This document shows, piece by piece, positions 11,568 through 20,412 of a DNA stretch of 64,000 nt. How positions within the stretch are numbered: the stretch's first letter is position 1; the number at the start of each line of letters is the position of its first letter. Origin of the DNA: Mucor racemosus (lineage: Eukaryota; Mucoromycota; Mucoromycetes; Mucorales; Mucoraceae); the NCBI GenBank assembly GCA_027405735.1, contig JAPEHQ010000013.1, positions 1,612,001-1,676,000 of the forward strand. Reading direction: 5' to 3'. A model generated the notes under the pieces. The model did not search any database. It was not told where the DNA came from and saw only the letters and a program-made list of their open reading frames with translations. The position numbers were made by a program, and so were the translations under genes.

Positions 11568-14500
11568 TTATTTAGTATTTGTACTGTTCTTCTTACTACG
11601 TTTGAAGGTAGTATTATGATTGCTTGTACTACTATTATTTTGATTGGCAGGTTTAGTAGTTGTATACTTTCTTTTCATGTTCCTATTAACAGTTGTTGCA
11701 TTCTTAGGTGTAATGTCGTCTTGTAGTGACACAAGTAATTTGTCAACATTTTTTAGTTTACCATTCTTATTGGTTTTAAGAGTATCAGTGAAAGAAAGTG
11801 GTTTACTATTTTTATAAGGTTTATAATCTTTACCGAGCCTTCTTCTCCAATATTGTTGGATTGTGGATTCATGCGTAATCATTTCGGGTTTTAACCATAA
11901 ATCATGCTCATGACTGTAGCCTTTCCAACGTATTTTATATTCAATGTTTTTACCTGTACCTTTGTGATCCAAGATGTCCTCAATTTCATAAGTTTCGCTA
12001 TCATCATCGATGTTATCTTTGCTTACAACTTTTAATTCTCTTGGGGCATAATCACGGCTCATCAAAACACCTGTTTCATTTTGTAATACATAAGAGCCAC
12101 CTTTAGTTTTTCGGATTATAGTGTAGGGGCCTTCATAGGATGGCATCAATGCTCCTTTCAACGTTGGAATGCGCACCATAACATGAGTTCCGGATGGATA
12201 GTCGCTTACGACATTCTTATATTTATCAAAATTGTCCCTCATGTTATTTACATATTTATCTGTTTTATCATTTATGGCTGGGAATACAATTTCATTCATA
12301 TGGTCTATCCTTTCAATAAGTTCTTCATAAGACATAACACTAGATTTCTCTTTATCGCTTTGCCTGTAATCAATAAAAGCATTCATTCTTCTTGCAAACA
12401 TGAGATTAAATGGTGGTGTGTTTAATCGCTTTGATACTTTGTTGTTTAGAGCAAGTTGCACACCTGGTGTATATAGATCCCATAGATGTCCAGCTCCTTC
12501 AACTGCTTTGGCTATAGCTAATTTTGAAGACTGAACCCAACGTTCCGCTGTGCCGTTACTAGCTGCATTATATGCTGATATTAGTCGTCTGTCAATGTTC
12601 ATTGTTTCACATAATACTTGTATGATTATATTGGAATTCTCGGATCCATTATCAAATGACAACTTAGACGGGTATCCAAAGTCTGAAAACACTTGTACTA
12701 AATGTGTTGCCATTGTCGTAGCAAGTTTATTTTTCATACATCTTAATATACAAAAGCGAGTACAAATGTCTACCATTACTAAAAGATATTTATAACCATT
12801 TGTTGACAAGGGTAATTCAGCAAGATCAATAGACCAATGATCACCAGGTATATAAGAATAAATTGGGCGTAGAGGTTGATATCCTCTCTTAGTTATATTA
12901 TGTTTTTGACATGAACTGCAGGCTTTAACTAATTCAACTGCATCTACTGCTAAGTTTGGCCAGTGGATACCATCGTTATGTAGAGATTTAATTATATTTT
13001 CTGCACCAAAATGTCCAAATACATGCGCTCTTAACAGTAAAGCTTTGCGTTCATTTTCAGGTGGTGTCAGATAATCACCATGTTTATAATTCACATGCTT
13101 AATGTTAAACTTGTTTTTATTGTCTATTTTTATGGCTCTAATGGTACCATTTATCTTTTTGAACTTGATATTTTTTCGTTTATAAGACATTTTATTGCTT
13201 TTATCGAGCACATCCTCCCCCAGATTGTAATCCATTGGTGGAAACAATCGACTGAGGCGATCTGCCAAAACATTATCAACGCCTGGTAAGTATATGACAT
13301 CAAAATTGAAGTCTTGTAAATATTCAAACCAATTTAAAATCATACTATTGGCATGCTTTTGAGTGTGGATGTATGTTAGTGCACGATGATCGCACATAAT
13401 TTCGAATTTGGTACCCCAAAGGAATTTTCTAAACTTTTGCAATGCAAAAATAATAGCTAATAATTCTCTTTTCGTGGTACTATAGTTACGTTCAGATGAA
13501 GAAAGAGATCGTGCCATAAAACCCACATATTTAATAACCTTTTTGACAGGAGGCTTAGTGTTTATGCCCTTGTTTGTATACTTTGACTCGTTATCATTTG
13601 ATGTTGAAGGTACAGGTGATGTCGAAAATTTACTTTTTCCCTTATTTACATCTGTATCTTCATATGTATATTCTTGACAAAGTGCACAACCAATACCATA
13701 AGAACTCGAATCCGTGTAGACTGTGTAGGGATGGTTTAAATCAGGAGGGCTTAATACAACATTTGAAACTAATACTTTTTTTATAGTCTGAAAATGTGTC
13801 TCAATTGCTGGAGTCCATTCTTTATCCGTAATCACTTTAGCGTTGCGAATTTTATCCAAAGGAGCCATTAGCGCAGAAGCTTTAGGAATGTGGTCACGCA
13901 TATAGTTAACTAGACCTAAGAAGCGTTGAATATCGGTACCAGTTTTAGGATGTGGCCATGATTCAATGTTGGAAATTTTGCGCGTATCAATTGTTTTTCC
14001 TTGTTCAGAGACAGAGAAACCAAGTAAGTTGATACTTTTTTGAGCAAAATGACATTTATCGATGTTTAATATTAAATTTACTTTGTTCAGAATACGAATA
14101 ACTTCTTTTACATGGATTAAATGTTCTTCCATGTTACGGGAGAAACAGACTAAATCGTCCACAAAGTACGCTATATGGCCTTTTAATGGGTTTCGACGTT
14201 TTTGGTGAATTCCTTTTTGATCAGAATTGTCTATGGAATCACAATATTCGTATTCGTTGTTGAATAAACGTGTCATGACCCTTTGGTAAACATTACTGAG
14301 GAATTTTATACCGTACGGCGAGCCCTTGAAACAGAATTGCGTACCATCAATGGGTGAGGTCCATGAAGTTTTGACCCTATCCGATTTGAAAATTTCAAAT
14401 CTGTGGAAAGCTGAAAAAGCATCAAAAGTGGTGAATACGGAATAGCCGGCTAATTGATGGAAGATATCAGGTATATTTGGGAGACTTTGCACATCGTCAT

Positions 14501-16376
14501 CAATTAGAATGTTATTGAGGGCACGAGTATCCAAACATACACGCTTATTTGTATCCGATTTATTACCTTGGCTATCTTTTTTTGCAGCAAGAGTTAGAGG
14601 GGAATTCCATTTGGTATTCACGGGGGCTTTTTCAATTGTACCATTAGCTATCCAAGTTTCAATTGTTTCCTGGATTTTTGGTCTCAATTTATAAGGAATT
14701 GGATATTGAGGTATGTTTACATATCTACCTTCAACTGTATTTAAATGTATAACTGATTCTGGTACTGTACAGAAACTGTGTTTAGAGATGGATTGATTTA
14801 CGTCAAGCAGTGGTCTTATTTCCTTTATGAAATACTTTTGCTCCTCTATAGAACCAGCAGGTGTATTATTAGGAATTATTTCATCATTGATTGAATCATC
14901 AAATATCACCGTATCATCAAAATTATGTGCTACACCGGTTAATGCAATTCCAAGTTTAGGTAAGATTTCATAACCGAGAATTACATCCGTTTGATCGTTG
15001 TCATCGAATTCAATGATTTCAAATGTATGAGTCGATGTTTTACCATTATATTTTATCTCAATTGGCTCAGTGCGACCTATTCTATTTATTGTATTGTTTT
15101 TTCCAGCAAGTCTTAAGATGGCATTATTATTATTTGTAACAAAAGGAATTTTATTTAATAAAATGAATTTTTTACTTATAACAGATAATTCACTACCAGT
15201 ATCGACAAGCCCTATTCCTCTAATGTTTTGTATTAAAAGTGGAGTATACAAAGAGAAAGGATTATTAGTTACCAAGTTATTGTATTCTTGTTTAATACTT
15301 CGACACTTACGATTGTTGTCTTCACTATTGGCAATAGCATTATCAATTGCCTCATCGCTATTATGATCATTACTGTTTTCATTTTCAAAATTAGTCCACT
15401 GACTTATAAGGTTGTCAATTTTTAGATTTCTTACTTGGGGAACTACTTTTTGGCCTTGGGAGGATCGTTTATGTTCCAGAAACTCAGAACAACGATGGCC
15501 TTTACTCCAAGGTTTATTACAGTAAAAGCAGAGTTTGTTTGATGGTTTATTGTTTATAGTAGTTTCTCCCTTGGTTTTAGGTTCATGGTTATGAATACGT
15601 TTCTTGTTACTATTGGAAATAAAAGGATCATCTTGTGCTTGAACTTCTAGGCCACTGATTAGAGCTTCAACTTGTCTAAAAGATTTCAAACGGTGTAAAA
15701 AGGAGATTCCAAGATGACTACTAAGGGATGTTCTGACGCTAAGGTTAAGGTATGGCTGCAGATTATTCATATAAAGTCTTGCCAAAAAGTTACTGTCCGA
15801 ACATTGAGCAGCATGAGCAGCACGCAGGAAACGTTTACCAAAATCAGAGGCGGGTTCACCAGGCTTTTGTTTGAGGAGTACGAGCTTATTAAACATGTTG
15901 ATTGCTTTAGCAGGGGATTCCACATGGTCCATGATTAAGGCTTTGGCTTTTACATAACTTATTGTTTGATCGGCTTCAATTGTATCCGCATACCAATCGG
16001 CATGGTCAATTCCAATTACATTTGCTAAATTGTCTTTCCAATTGTCTTGTAATTCAACGTTCTGCATGCGGAACGTTCTTTCGAAAGCCTTGAAATATTG
16101 GTTGACTGTTACGAATGCGTCTGCGGTATCCTTCATATCGTCACTCAAGATCTTGAACTTTGGTAAGTCCTTTACCATGGCGAGTTTTTTTCTTGCAGGA
16201 GGCTTCACAGAGGAGGCAGAGAAAGAGGAGCCATTTTCTTCTTCACCTTCATCGATTGGGGTAACCGTAATAGGTTCATTCAGATCTTCCATAGGAACAT
16301 CTTCCTGATATTGTTGTTTGGGTAAATCTGTAGAGATACCAAAAGTGAATTGTTCGTTTTGAGGGGAGTTTGACAT
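11568..16376 (-). CDS. Gag-Pol polyprotein with chromodomain (chromovirus 1)
   Basis: A 1602-residue fused Gag-Pol with no frameshift between gag and pol. Order by approximate residue: capsid-like gag; zinc knuckle CFYC...GHRC (282-297); aspartic protease with VDTGSELSVI (388); reverse transcriptase with FVDD at the YxDD position (737); RNase H with YTDSSSYG (885); integrase with an HHCC zinc module (1110-1160) and DDE residues in SIDLAE, SFDNGSE and GTAERW (about 1185, 1243, 1278); a GPY/F module (EGPYTII); and a C-terminal chromodomain (about 1459-1500) with Y, W and Y at the usual aromatic-cage positions. All catalytic residues look intact. The frame is open upstream to a start at 16484 inside the LTR. 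I chose 16376 because it lies just outside the LTR and begins a sensible gag. Confidence 0.94.
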   Translation of the reverse strand: MSNSPQNEQFTFGISTDLPKQQYQEDVPMEDLNEPITVTPIDEGEEENGSSFSASSVKPPARKKLAMVKDLPKFKILSDDMKDTADAFVTVNQYFKAFERTFRMQNVELQDNWKDNLANVIGIDHADWYADTIEADQTISYVKAKALIMDHVESPAKAINMFNKLVLLKQKPGEPASDFGKRFLRAAHAAQCSDSNFLARLYMNNLQPYLNLSVRTSLSSHLGISFLHRLKSFRQVEALISGLEVQAQDDPFISNSNKKRIHNHEPKTKGETTINNKPSNKLCFYCNKPWSKGHRCSEFLEHKRSSQGQKVVPQVRNLKIDNLISQWTNFENENSNDHNSDEAIDNAIANSEDNNRKCRSIKQEYNNLVTNNPFSLYTPLLIQNIRGIGLVDTGSELSVISKKFILLNKIPFVTNNNNAILRLAGKNNTINRIGRTEPIEIKYNGKTSTHTFEIIEFDDNDQTDVILGYEILPKLGIALTGVAHNFDDTVIFDDSINDEIIPNNTPAGSIEEQKYFIKEIRPLLDVNQSISKHSFCTVPESVIHLNTVEGRYVNIPQYPIPYKLRPKIQETIETWIANGTIEKAPVNTKWNSPLTLAAKKDSQGNKSDTNKRVCLDTRALNNILIDDDVQSLPNIPDIFHQLAGYSVFTTFDAFSAFHRFEIFKSDRVKTSWTSPIDGTQFCFKGSPYGIKFLSNVYQRVMTRLFNNEYEYCDSIDNSDQKGIHQKRRNPLKGHIAYFVDDLVCFSRNMEEHLIHVKEVIRILNKVNLILNIDKCHFAQKSINLLGFSVSEQGKTIDTRKISNIESWPHPKTGTDIQRFLGLVNYMRDHIPKASALMAPLDKIRNAKVITDKEWTPAIETHFQTIKKVLVSNVVLSPPDLNHPYTVYTDSSSYGIGCALCQEYTYEDTDVNKGKSKFSTSPVPSTSNDNESKYTNKGINTKPPVKKVIKYVGFMARSLSSSERNYSTTKRELLAIIFALQKFRKFLWGTKFEIMCDHRALTYIHTQKHANSMILNWFEYLQDFNFDVIYLPGVDNVLADRLSRLFPPMDYNLGEDVLDKSNKMSYKRKNIKFKKINGTIRAIKIDNKNKFNIKHVNYKHGDYLTPPENERKALLLRAHVFGHFGAENIIKSLHNDGIHWPNLAVDAVELVKACSSCQKHNITKRGYQPLRPIYSYIPGDHWSIDLAELPLSTNGYKYLLVMVDICTRFCILRCMKNKLATTMATHLVQVFSDFGYPSKLSFDNGSENSNIIIQVLCETMNIDRRLISAYNAASNGTAERWVQSSKLAIAKAVEGAGHLWDLYTPGVQLALNNKVSKRLNTPPFNLMFARRMNAFIDYRQSDKEKSSVMSYEELIERIDHMNEIVFPAINDKTDKYVNNMRDNFDKYKNVVSDYPSGTHVMVRIPTLKGALMPSYEGPYTIIRKTKGGSYVLQNETGVLMSRDYAPRELKVVSKDNIDDDSETYEIEDILDHKGTGKNIEYKIRWKGYSHEHDLWLKPEMITHESTIQQYWRRRLGKDYKPYKNSKPLSFTDTLKTNKNGKLKNVDKLLVSLQDDITPKNATTVNRNMKRKYTTTKPANQNNSSTSNHNTTFKRSKKNSTNTK

Positions 16377-16397
16377 GATATAATTCACGTAAAAGAA
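16377..16397 (-). other. Putative primer-binding site, self-priming type
   Basis: The 21 bases between the 5' LTR and the start codon. On the element strand they begin TTCTTTTACGTGAATT. TACGTGAATT matches the complement of AATTCTCACGTA inside the LTR (16430-16441) except for a 2-nt bulge. I do not recognise a tRNA 3' end here. Tf1/sushi-type chromoviruses prime from their own mRNA 5' end, which this resembles. Confidence 0.35.
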
Positions 16398-16840
16398 TGT
16401 TGTAAATGTATGTAATAAAGAAAGATAAGTACGTGAGAATTGGTCAATCTTTATTAAATATAAAAACGAGATGGGGAAAATCAAATGAAGGGTGAATGTC
16501 TACTGCTATTTATATTTGATTTAAGGATTGCTTACACACCTGTCTAGAACAGTGTTCTCATACTAAAATTTAGTGTCACTCCTCACTTATGCTAATGTAA
16601 TTATATTCAGATATAGATGATCAGTCTAAAGTCTTTAGTTGCTCTTGGCAACACTAATTATTAATATTCTTTACTTTCTATCTTTTATTCTAAGTCTAGA
16701 TTATCAGAACTTAGCTTGTGTGATTATCAGGGTAATCATTTACAGTGTTTATATGACACATATGCTAAATATGTTAAGGCATAGTTTATTGTCATATTTA
16801 AACTACGATTTAAGGTACATTTATATATGCAAATACAACA
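16398..16840 (-). repeat. 5' LTR of chromovirus 1
   Basis: Right copy, the element's 5' LTR, about 443 bp. On the element strand a TATA-like stretch (16449-16467 on plus) precedes the segment complementary to the primer-binding region. It is followed by the duplication CAGAT at 16841-16845. Confidence 0.93.
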
Positions 16841-17785
16841 CAGATGATACTAATATCATATGGTGAGTATTTAACATCTAAGTAAGTTTGATAAAGTATG
16901 CTTTTAAACCCTTTTAAAAATCCTGAAGCAAATACAACATCTTGATCCTGTAATTTATATCCATCAAAATGTTGCGATTATTTCCACTACACAATGAATG
17001 GACCTTTTGTCAATCTTGACCTCGATGTATATTGGGTATCAGTTTTTTACCAGTTGTATTTTCTCTAATTCATTAATATTTTAATATTCAGTCATATCAA
17101 ACGATTATTTGTAGCATTTCCAAAAAAAAAAAAAGAATTAATGCTTCAGCAGTTTTCTACGGACATATCAAATTATGCAATTAAGTAGCAATGATTGCAC
17201 TATTGCACTTAACTATGCTTTTTAAACCTATTGATGTTAATCAGAATAATTAGTACTTTCATTCAAAAGTAAGCTTCTTTGCTTTATACATTTACATTTA
17301 CCCATTCAATAAATGACATTGCATTTATTATCCGTTATATAAATCAACCAACGTCATCTTGATTCGACGATACATTTGACAATTAAATGCCTAGATTACG
17401 CTTGAGCCACCAGATATCGCCACAAATTTTTTTCCTACAGGTCGAAAAAGCATCACAATTTGGATCATTTTATTGTGTCCATAGAACTGAGGTATCTCTC
17501 ACATTAATAGATCTCTGCATGAACCATATTTCTATCTATTCAATTAAACTAAAATACATTGAACGCCAACAAACATCGTACTTGATAAAATGCCTTACTT
17601 TATTTCGAGTCAATAACATAACTAATTTGATGCTAGTTTAGTGTTAGTAGTTGAATTAGATAAATTTGAGATTAGACGACCCCTTTTAATAGTTTTGCAT
17701 ACCATGAGCTAATAATGGACCGTTATTACAGCTATGCCAATCAAGGATAGTGAGTGAACTCTAATAGATGAACGAGTCGATTAGC
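16841..17785 (+). repeat. Repeat family R-A, copy A, second part
   Basis: Continuation of copy A beyond the chromovirus. It matches 55305-55990 and the inverse of 60050-61000. Near 16900-16990, read on the minus strand, one frame stays open with a protein-like sequence containing FASGFLKGFKS. The similarity to copy C ends near 17785 at GACGAGTC. Confidence 0.75.
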
Positions 17786-18260
17786 GGTGGTATAAACAAA
17801 GTATTAAAATTAAATATAGCAATTGAATGAGCAAGAGATGATAAACCATGTAAATTAGCATAATTGAATTGTTTCAAGCGTTCTGAACTGAATGCGCCTT
17901 TACTTTTGACCTATAAAAATTGATTTATGAATAAAATTAATTAAAAAGTAATGATTATGGTGTACCTTTGATAGTTGATAATGGTATACAAGACAACATC
18001 TTGTTTTCCTCTTCTTGGCTGTTGGTCATTAAACAGAAAAAAATGTTTTTTTAGAAACTAAATAGACTAACGTGAGTTTATTCATTCATTCAAATCAAGT
18101 CAATACTATACATACTTTTATAATCACCAGTTTTTCTCCAGGTAGATATCGATTTTAGACCAAAAAAGCGTTAATTATAACGTAGATGATGGAACAAAAT
18201 GACCGAGTCTTCTTGGATGCTTTTTTGTTCGATAAAAACACTATAATGCGCCCTACCTAA
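17761..18260 (-). pseudogene. Remnant of an unidentified multi-exon gene
   Basis: I do not recognise this gene. On the minus strand three consecutive exons fit together in frame: up to about 18160 down to 18116 (YLPGEKLVIIK), 17966-18057 (FLKKHFFLFND...), and 17761-17902 (SKGAFSSERLKQFNY... to a TAG stop). The introns between them are 58 and 63 nt with GT..AG ends, like neighbouring real genes. Further upstream, 18175-18257 reads as protein-like (AHYSVFIEQKSIQEDSV), but I find no usable splice acceptor joining it to the next exon. The 5' end is also missing. The last 20 nt or so recur at the edge of R-A copy C. I read it as a decayed 3' gene end; a low-expression gene with an unseen splice is possible. 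Confidence 0.4.
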
Positions 18261-18820
18261 TATTAACAATTAATAATTTATTTCCGAATAAACAATAGGA
18301 AAAACATGTACTTGTATCTGCTACTTGATTTCAGTTTATAAAAAATATTAATCTTTTTGTTGTAGTTTTAAACATAAATAAAAGAGCTGAGAGAATAGTG
18401 GGGAGGAAAAAAAACGAAAAATAATAATCGTAAATCAGTCGATTTTGTGTGTTACAAACAGAAATTTACAAAGGCATAAATACTTTTAGTGTTGTCAAAC
18501 AGGCTGTTGTCGTTGTTTTCATTTGGTGTCCGAAAGAAAAACATGGGCAATACTCTTTCAAACCTCAAATTTCAAATTGATAGATCTCGTCAATAAGGCA
18601 ATTCTGTTGAATCAGAGAAACTCGCATTTGCTTTAAACCATTCAAATTACCTTCGTTATTAATTATATTATGATTGATATACTTTAATAAATTGACTAAA
18701 AAACCTTGATCTCATTGTTCTGCTCATCTGGGCTGCCTGATCTGCACAAATTTTTTTATTCTGCCCATCTGTGCAGATCATTATGCCCATGGGAAGCATA
18801 GTTCGGCCGTACTGTTAGTA
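18261..18820. other. Spacer with short TGCAC-type repeats
   Basis: No gene seen. Between 18718 and 18800 there are short imperfect motifs (GCCCATCTGTGCAGATC, ATGCCCATGGG). They resemble the subterminal motif region of repeat family R-A at 55995-56345. Confidence 0.4.
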
Positions 18821-19890
18821 ATCTTCTAGTTTTAAATACATTGTTATTGATTTAATATTTTAAGGAGTAAATCATGCAGAGCATTGGCCATAAGGGATTG
18901 ATGTCAAGTGTGACAATACCGACCTTTTGGGAAAAGGTTGTTTATTATTGTTTTATTCTAACATATATCTGATATGCTAGAATAATTAAAAATAATAAAA
19001 CAAAGTAAAGTTTTGATAAATGTCAGCTTTCCAACTGTGGGTCAAACTAAAGGATCAAAACTAAACTAATCCTTATTCTTTTATTCATGAGATGTGGTTT
19101 ATATACTAATGGCAGACTAGTAGATAAGGACTGCTTGAAGTGACAGTATAAATTAATAATGAGATTCATGGAGTGTAACCAGAGGTGGTGTGTATAGATG
19201 GTAGAAGGTGATAATTATACAACAATTATTGTTATATCTATTTTATGTCAACTTAAATTAAGGGGCAATTTTTATATGCTTGAATCTTACGAGAGTTTAT
19301 GGATGATACATACAATCGTATTTATAGAAAGAACATTAATAAAGACTAGTAACATTTATCATCATGGAGAACGTAGTAGGCTTTATTACTAGAAAAACTA
19401 ATGGTAAAAGAAAGAACTAAGAGCTTCTAGAACTTGGCTTAAAAGACTACTTATAAGAATTACATTCCAATATGAGTTAGAAATGAAATTGGCGTCTTCA
19501 AAATTGGCTGTTTAATATTCTCGAAAACCGACATCTTATTTATATTGATAGTGCAACAACTTCAATATATATAGATGAAGATGATTAATTGACTAAATTG
19601 ATATCTTTGTTTATTATTATTATTGATTTGGATAGAATCCTGTTTTGATATACACAGTAGTTATTTGTGTAATTGATTGCACCGTGATCAAAGGCGCCAT
19701 CATCTACACAACATCTATGGTTCAAAATGTATTTCATATTTTTCAGCATGCGTTTGTTATTGTGTTCAATTGAAGCGTTTGTTGATTATTATCGTTTATA
19801 TTTCAAGTGGCATCATATTTTATGAGCGACACTTGGAAATTAAGTTATTTTATTATTGTCAAGCATTTTTAGTATGTAATTTCACTGCAG
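18821..19890 (-). repeat. 5'-truncated solo LTR, same family as 56389-57115
   Basis: From about 18821 (TTAGTAATCTTC) to the terminal ACTGCA near 19890 this matches 56575-57115, the later part of an intact 727-bp solo LTR. The start of the LTR is missing. It is interrupted by a 276-bp solo LTR (18949-19224) and by about 260 extra bases near 19290-19530. The bases after its end (GAGATAATC...) match repeat family R-B. Confidence 0.65.
18949..19224. repeat. Nested solo LTR, 276 bp
   Basis: Begins TGTTTTATTC and ends TACAACA, flanked by an exact 5-bp duplication ATTAT (18944-18948 and 19225-19229). It sits inside the older truncated LTR, whose sequence resumes exactly after the duplication when compared with 56700-56730. 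The internal domain was lost by LTR-LTR recombination. Confidence 0.75.
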
Positions 19891-19915
19891 AGATAATCAA
19901 AATAATAGTTGATAT

Positions 19916-20270
19916 TGCTACAAAAACGTAATTATAAAAAGCGATGGGAAATACAATTATAACTCTTCTAAGTTTATTAAAGGTATAAAGTAAAGCAACG
20001 ATTCATCTACTCGATGGATCGTTGTGGTATTTATATTAAATGTCTAATTCAAATTACTAATGCAGTAATTTGATCTTCTTGGTTTTAAAGCTGATGGGAA
20101 AAGGGATCAGCAATTACTAATTCAGGTTATACAATTATCTATAATTGTTGTTTGTGATTTTAAATTATAGTTAAGTTTCTATATTTCATGATCTTGGTTC
20201 TCACACCAGATTCATGTTATTCATTACTAATTCAATTTGATGTGTGAAAGACTGCCAGTAGTTCACATCA
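19916..20270 (-). repeat. 3' LTR of chromovirus 2
   Basis: Starts TGCTACAAAAACG and ends GTTCACATCA on the plus strand. It pairs with 25561-25916. Confidence 0.93.
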
Positions 20271-20412
20271 TGCTCCCCGGCCAAACACATTGGCAGATGT
20301 GTTGACTAGAGTAATATAAAGAGAGATAGTAAGGGTAAAGGATAAATAGGATATGTATTTATTAGGTTGAAATGGATTGATTTTTTTTTTTTTTTTGTGT
20401 AATAATTTACTA
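20271..20412 (-). other. 3' untranslated internal region of chromovirus 2
   Basis: Between the gag-pol stop and the 3' LTR. It contains a 15-base T run near 20381 and the purine tract that would prime plus-strand DNA synthesis. Confidence 0.6.

Larger units (their letters stand above)
11090..16840 (-). mobile_element. Chromovirus 1 (Ty3/Gypsy), complete and young
   Basis: A 5.75-kb LTR retrotransposon on the minus strand. It has two LTRs of about 442 bp with TG..CA ends, a single gag-pol frame of 1602 residues, and an exact 5-bp target duplication CAGAT at 11085-11089 and 16841-16845. The LTRs look identical apart from about one base near the start. A purine-rich tract (GGTGGGAGGTGA on the element strand, 11532-11543) abuts the 3' LTR. 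The flanks on both sides belong to repeat family R-A, so this element inserted into an older repeat. The intact frame and near-identical LTRs suggest recent, possibly current, activity. Confidence 0.95.

Noticed and set aside
17387..17641. 84-codon plus-strand frame in R-A copy A
   Set aside because: The equivalent region of copy C is not open in the same frame; no domain.
18718..18800. Possible tRNA or structured RNA from the GC-richer TGCAGATC words
   Set aside because: No cloverleaf, no conserved T-loop and no internal promoter boxes; better explained as R-A-type short motifs.
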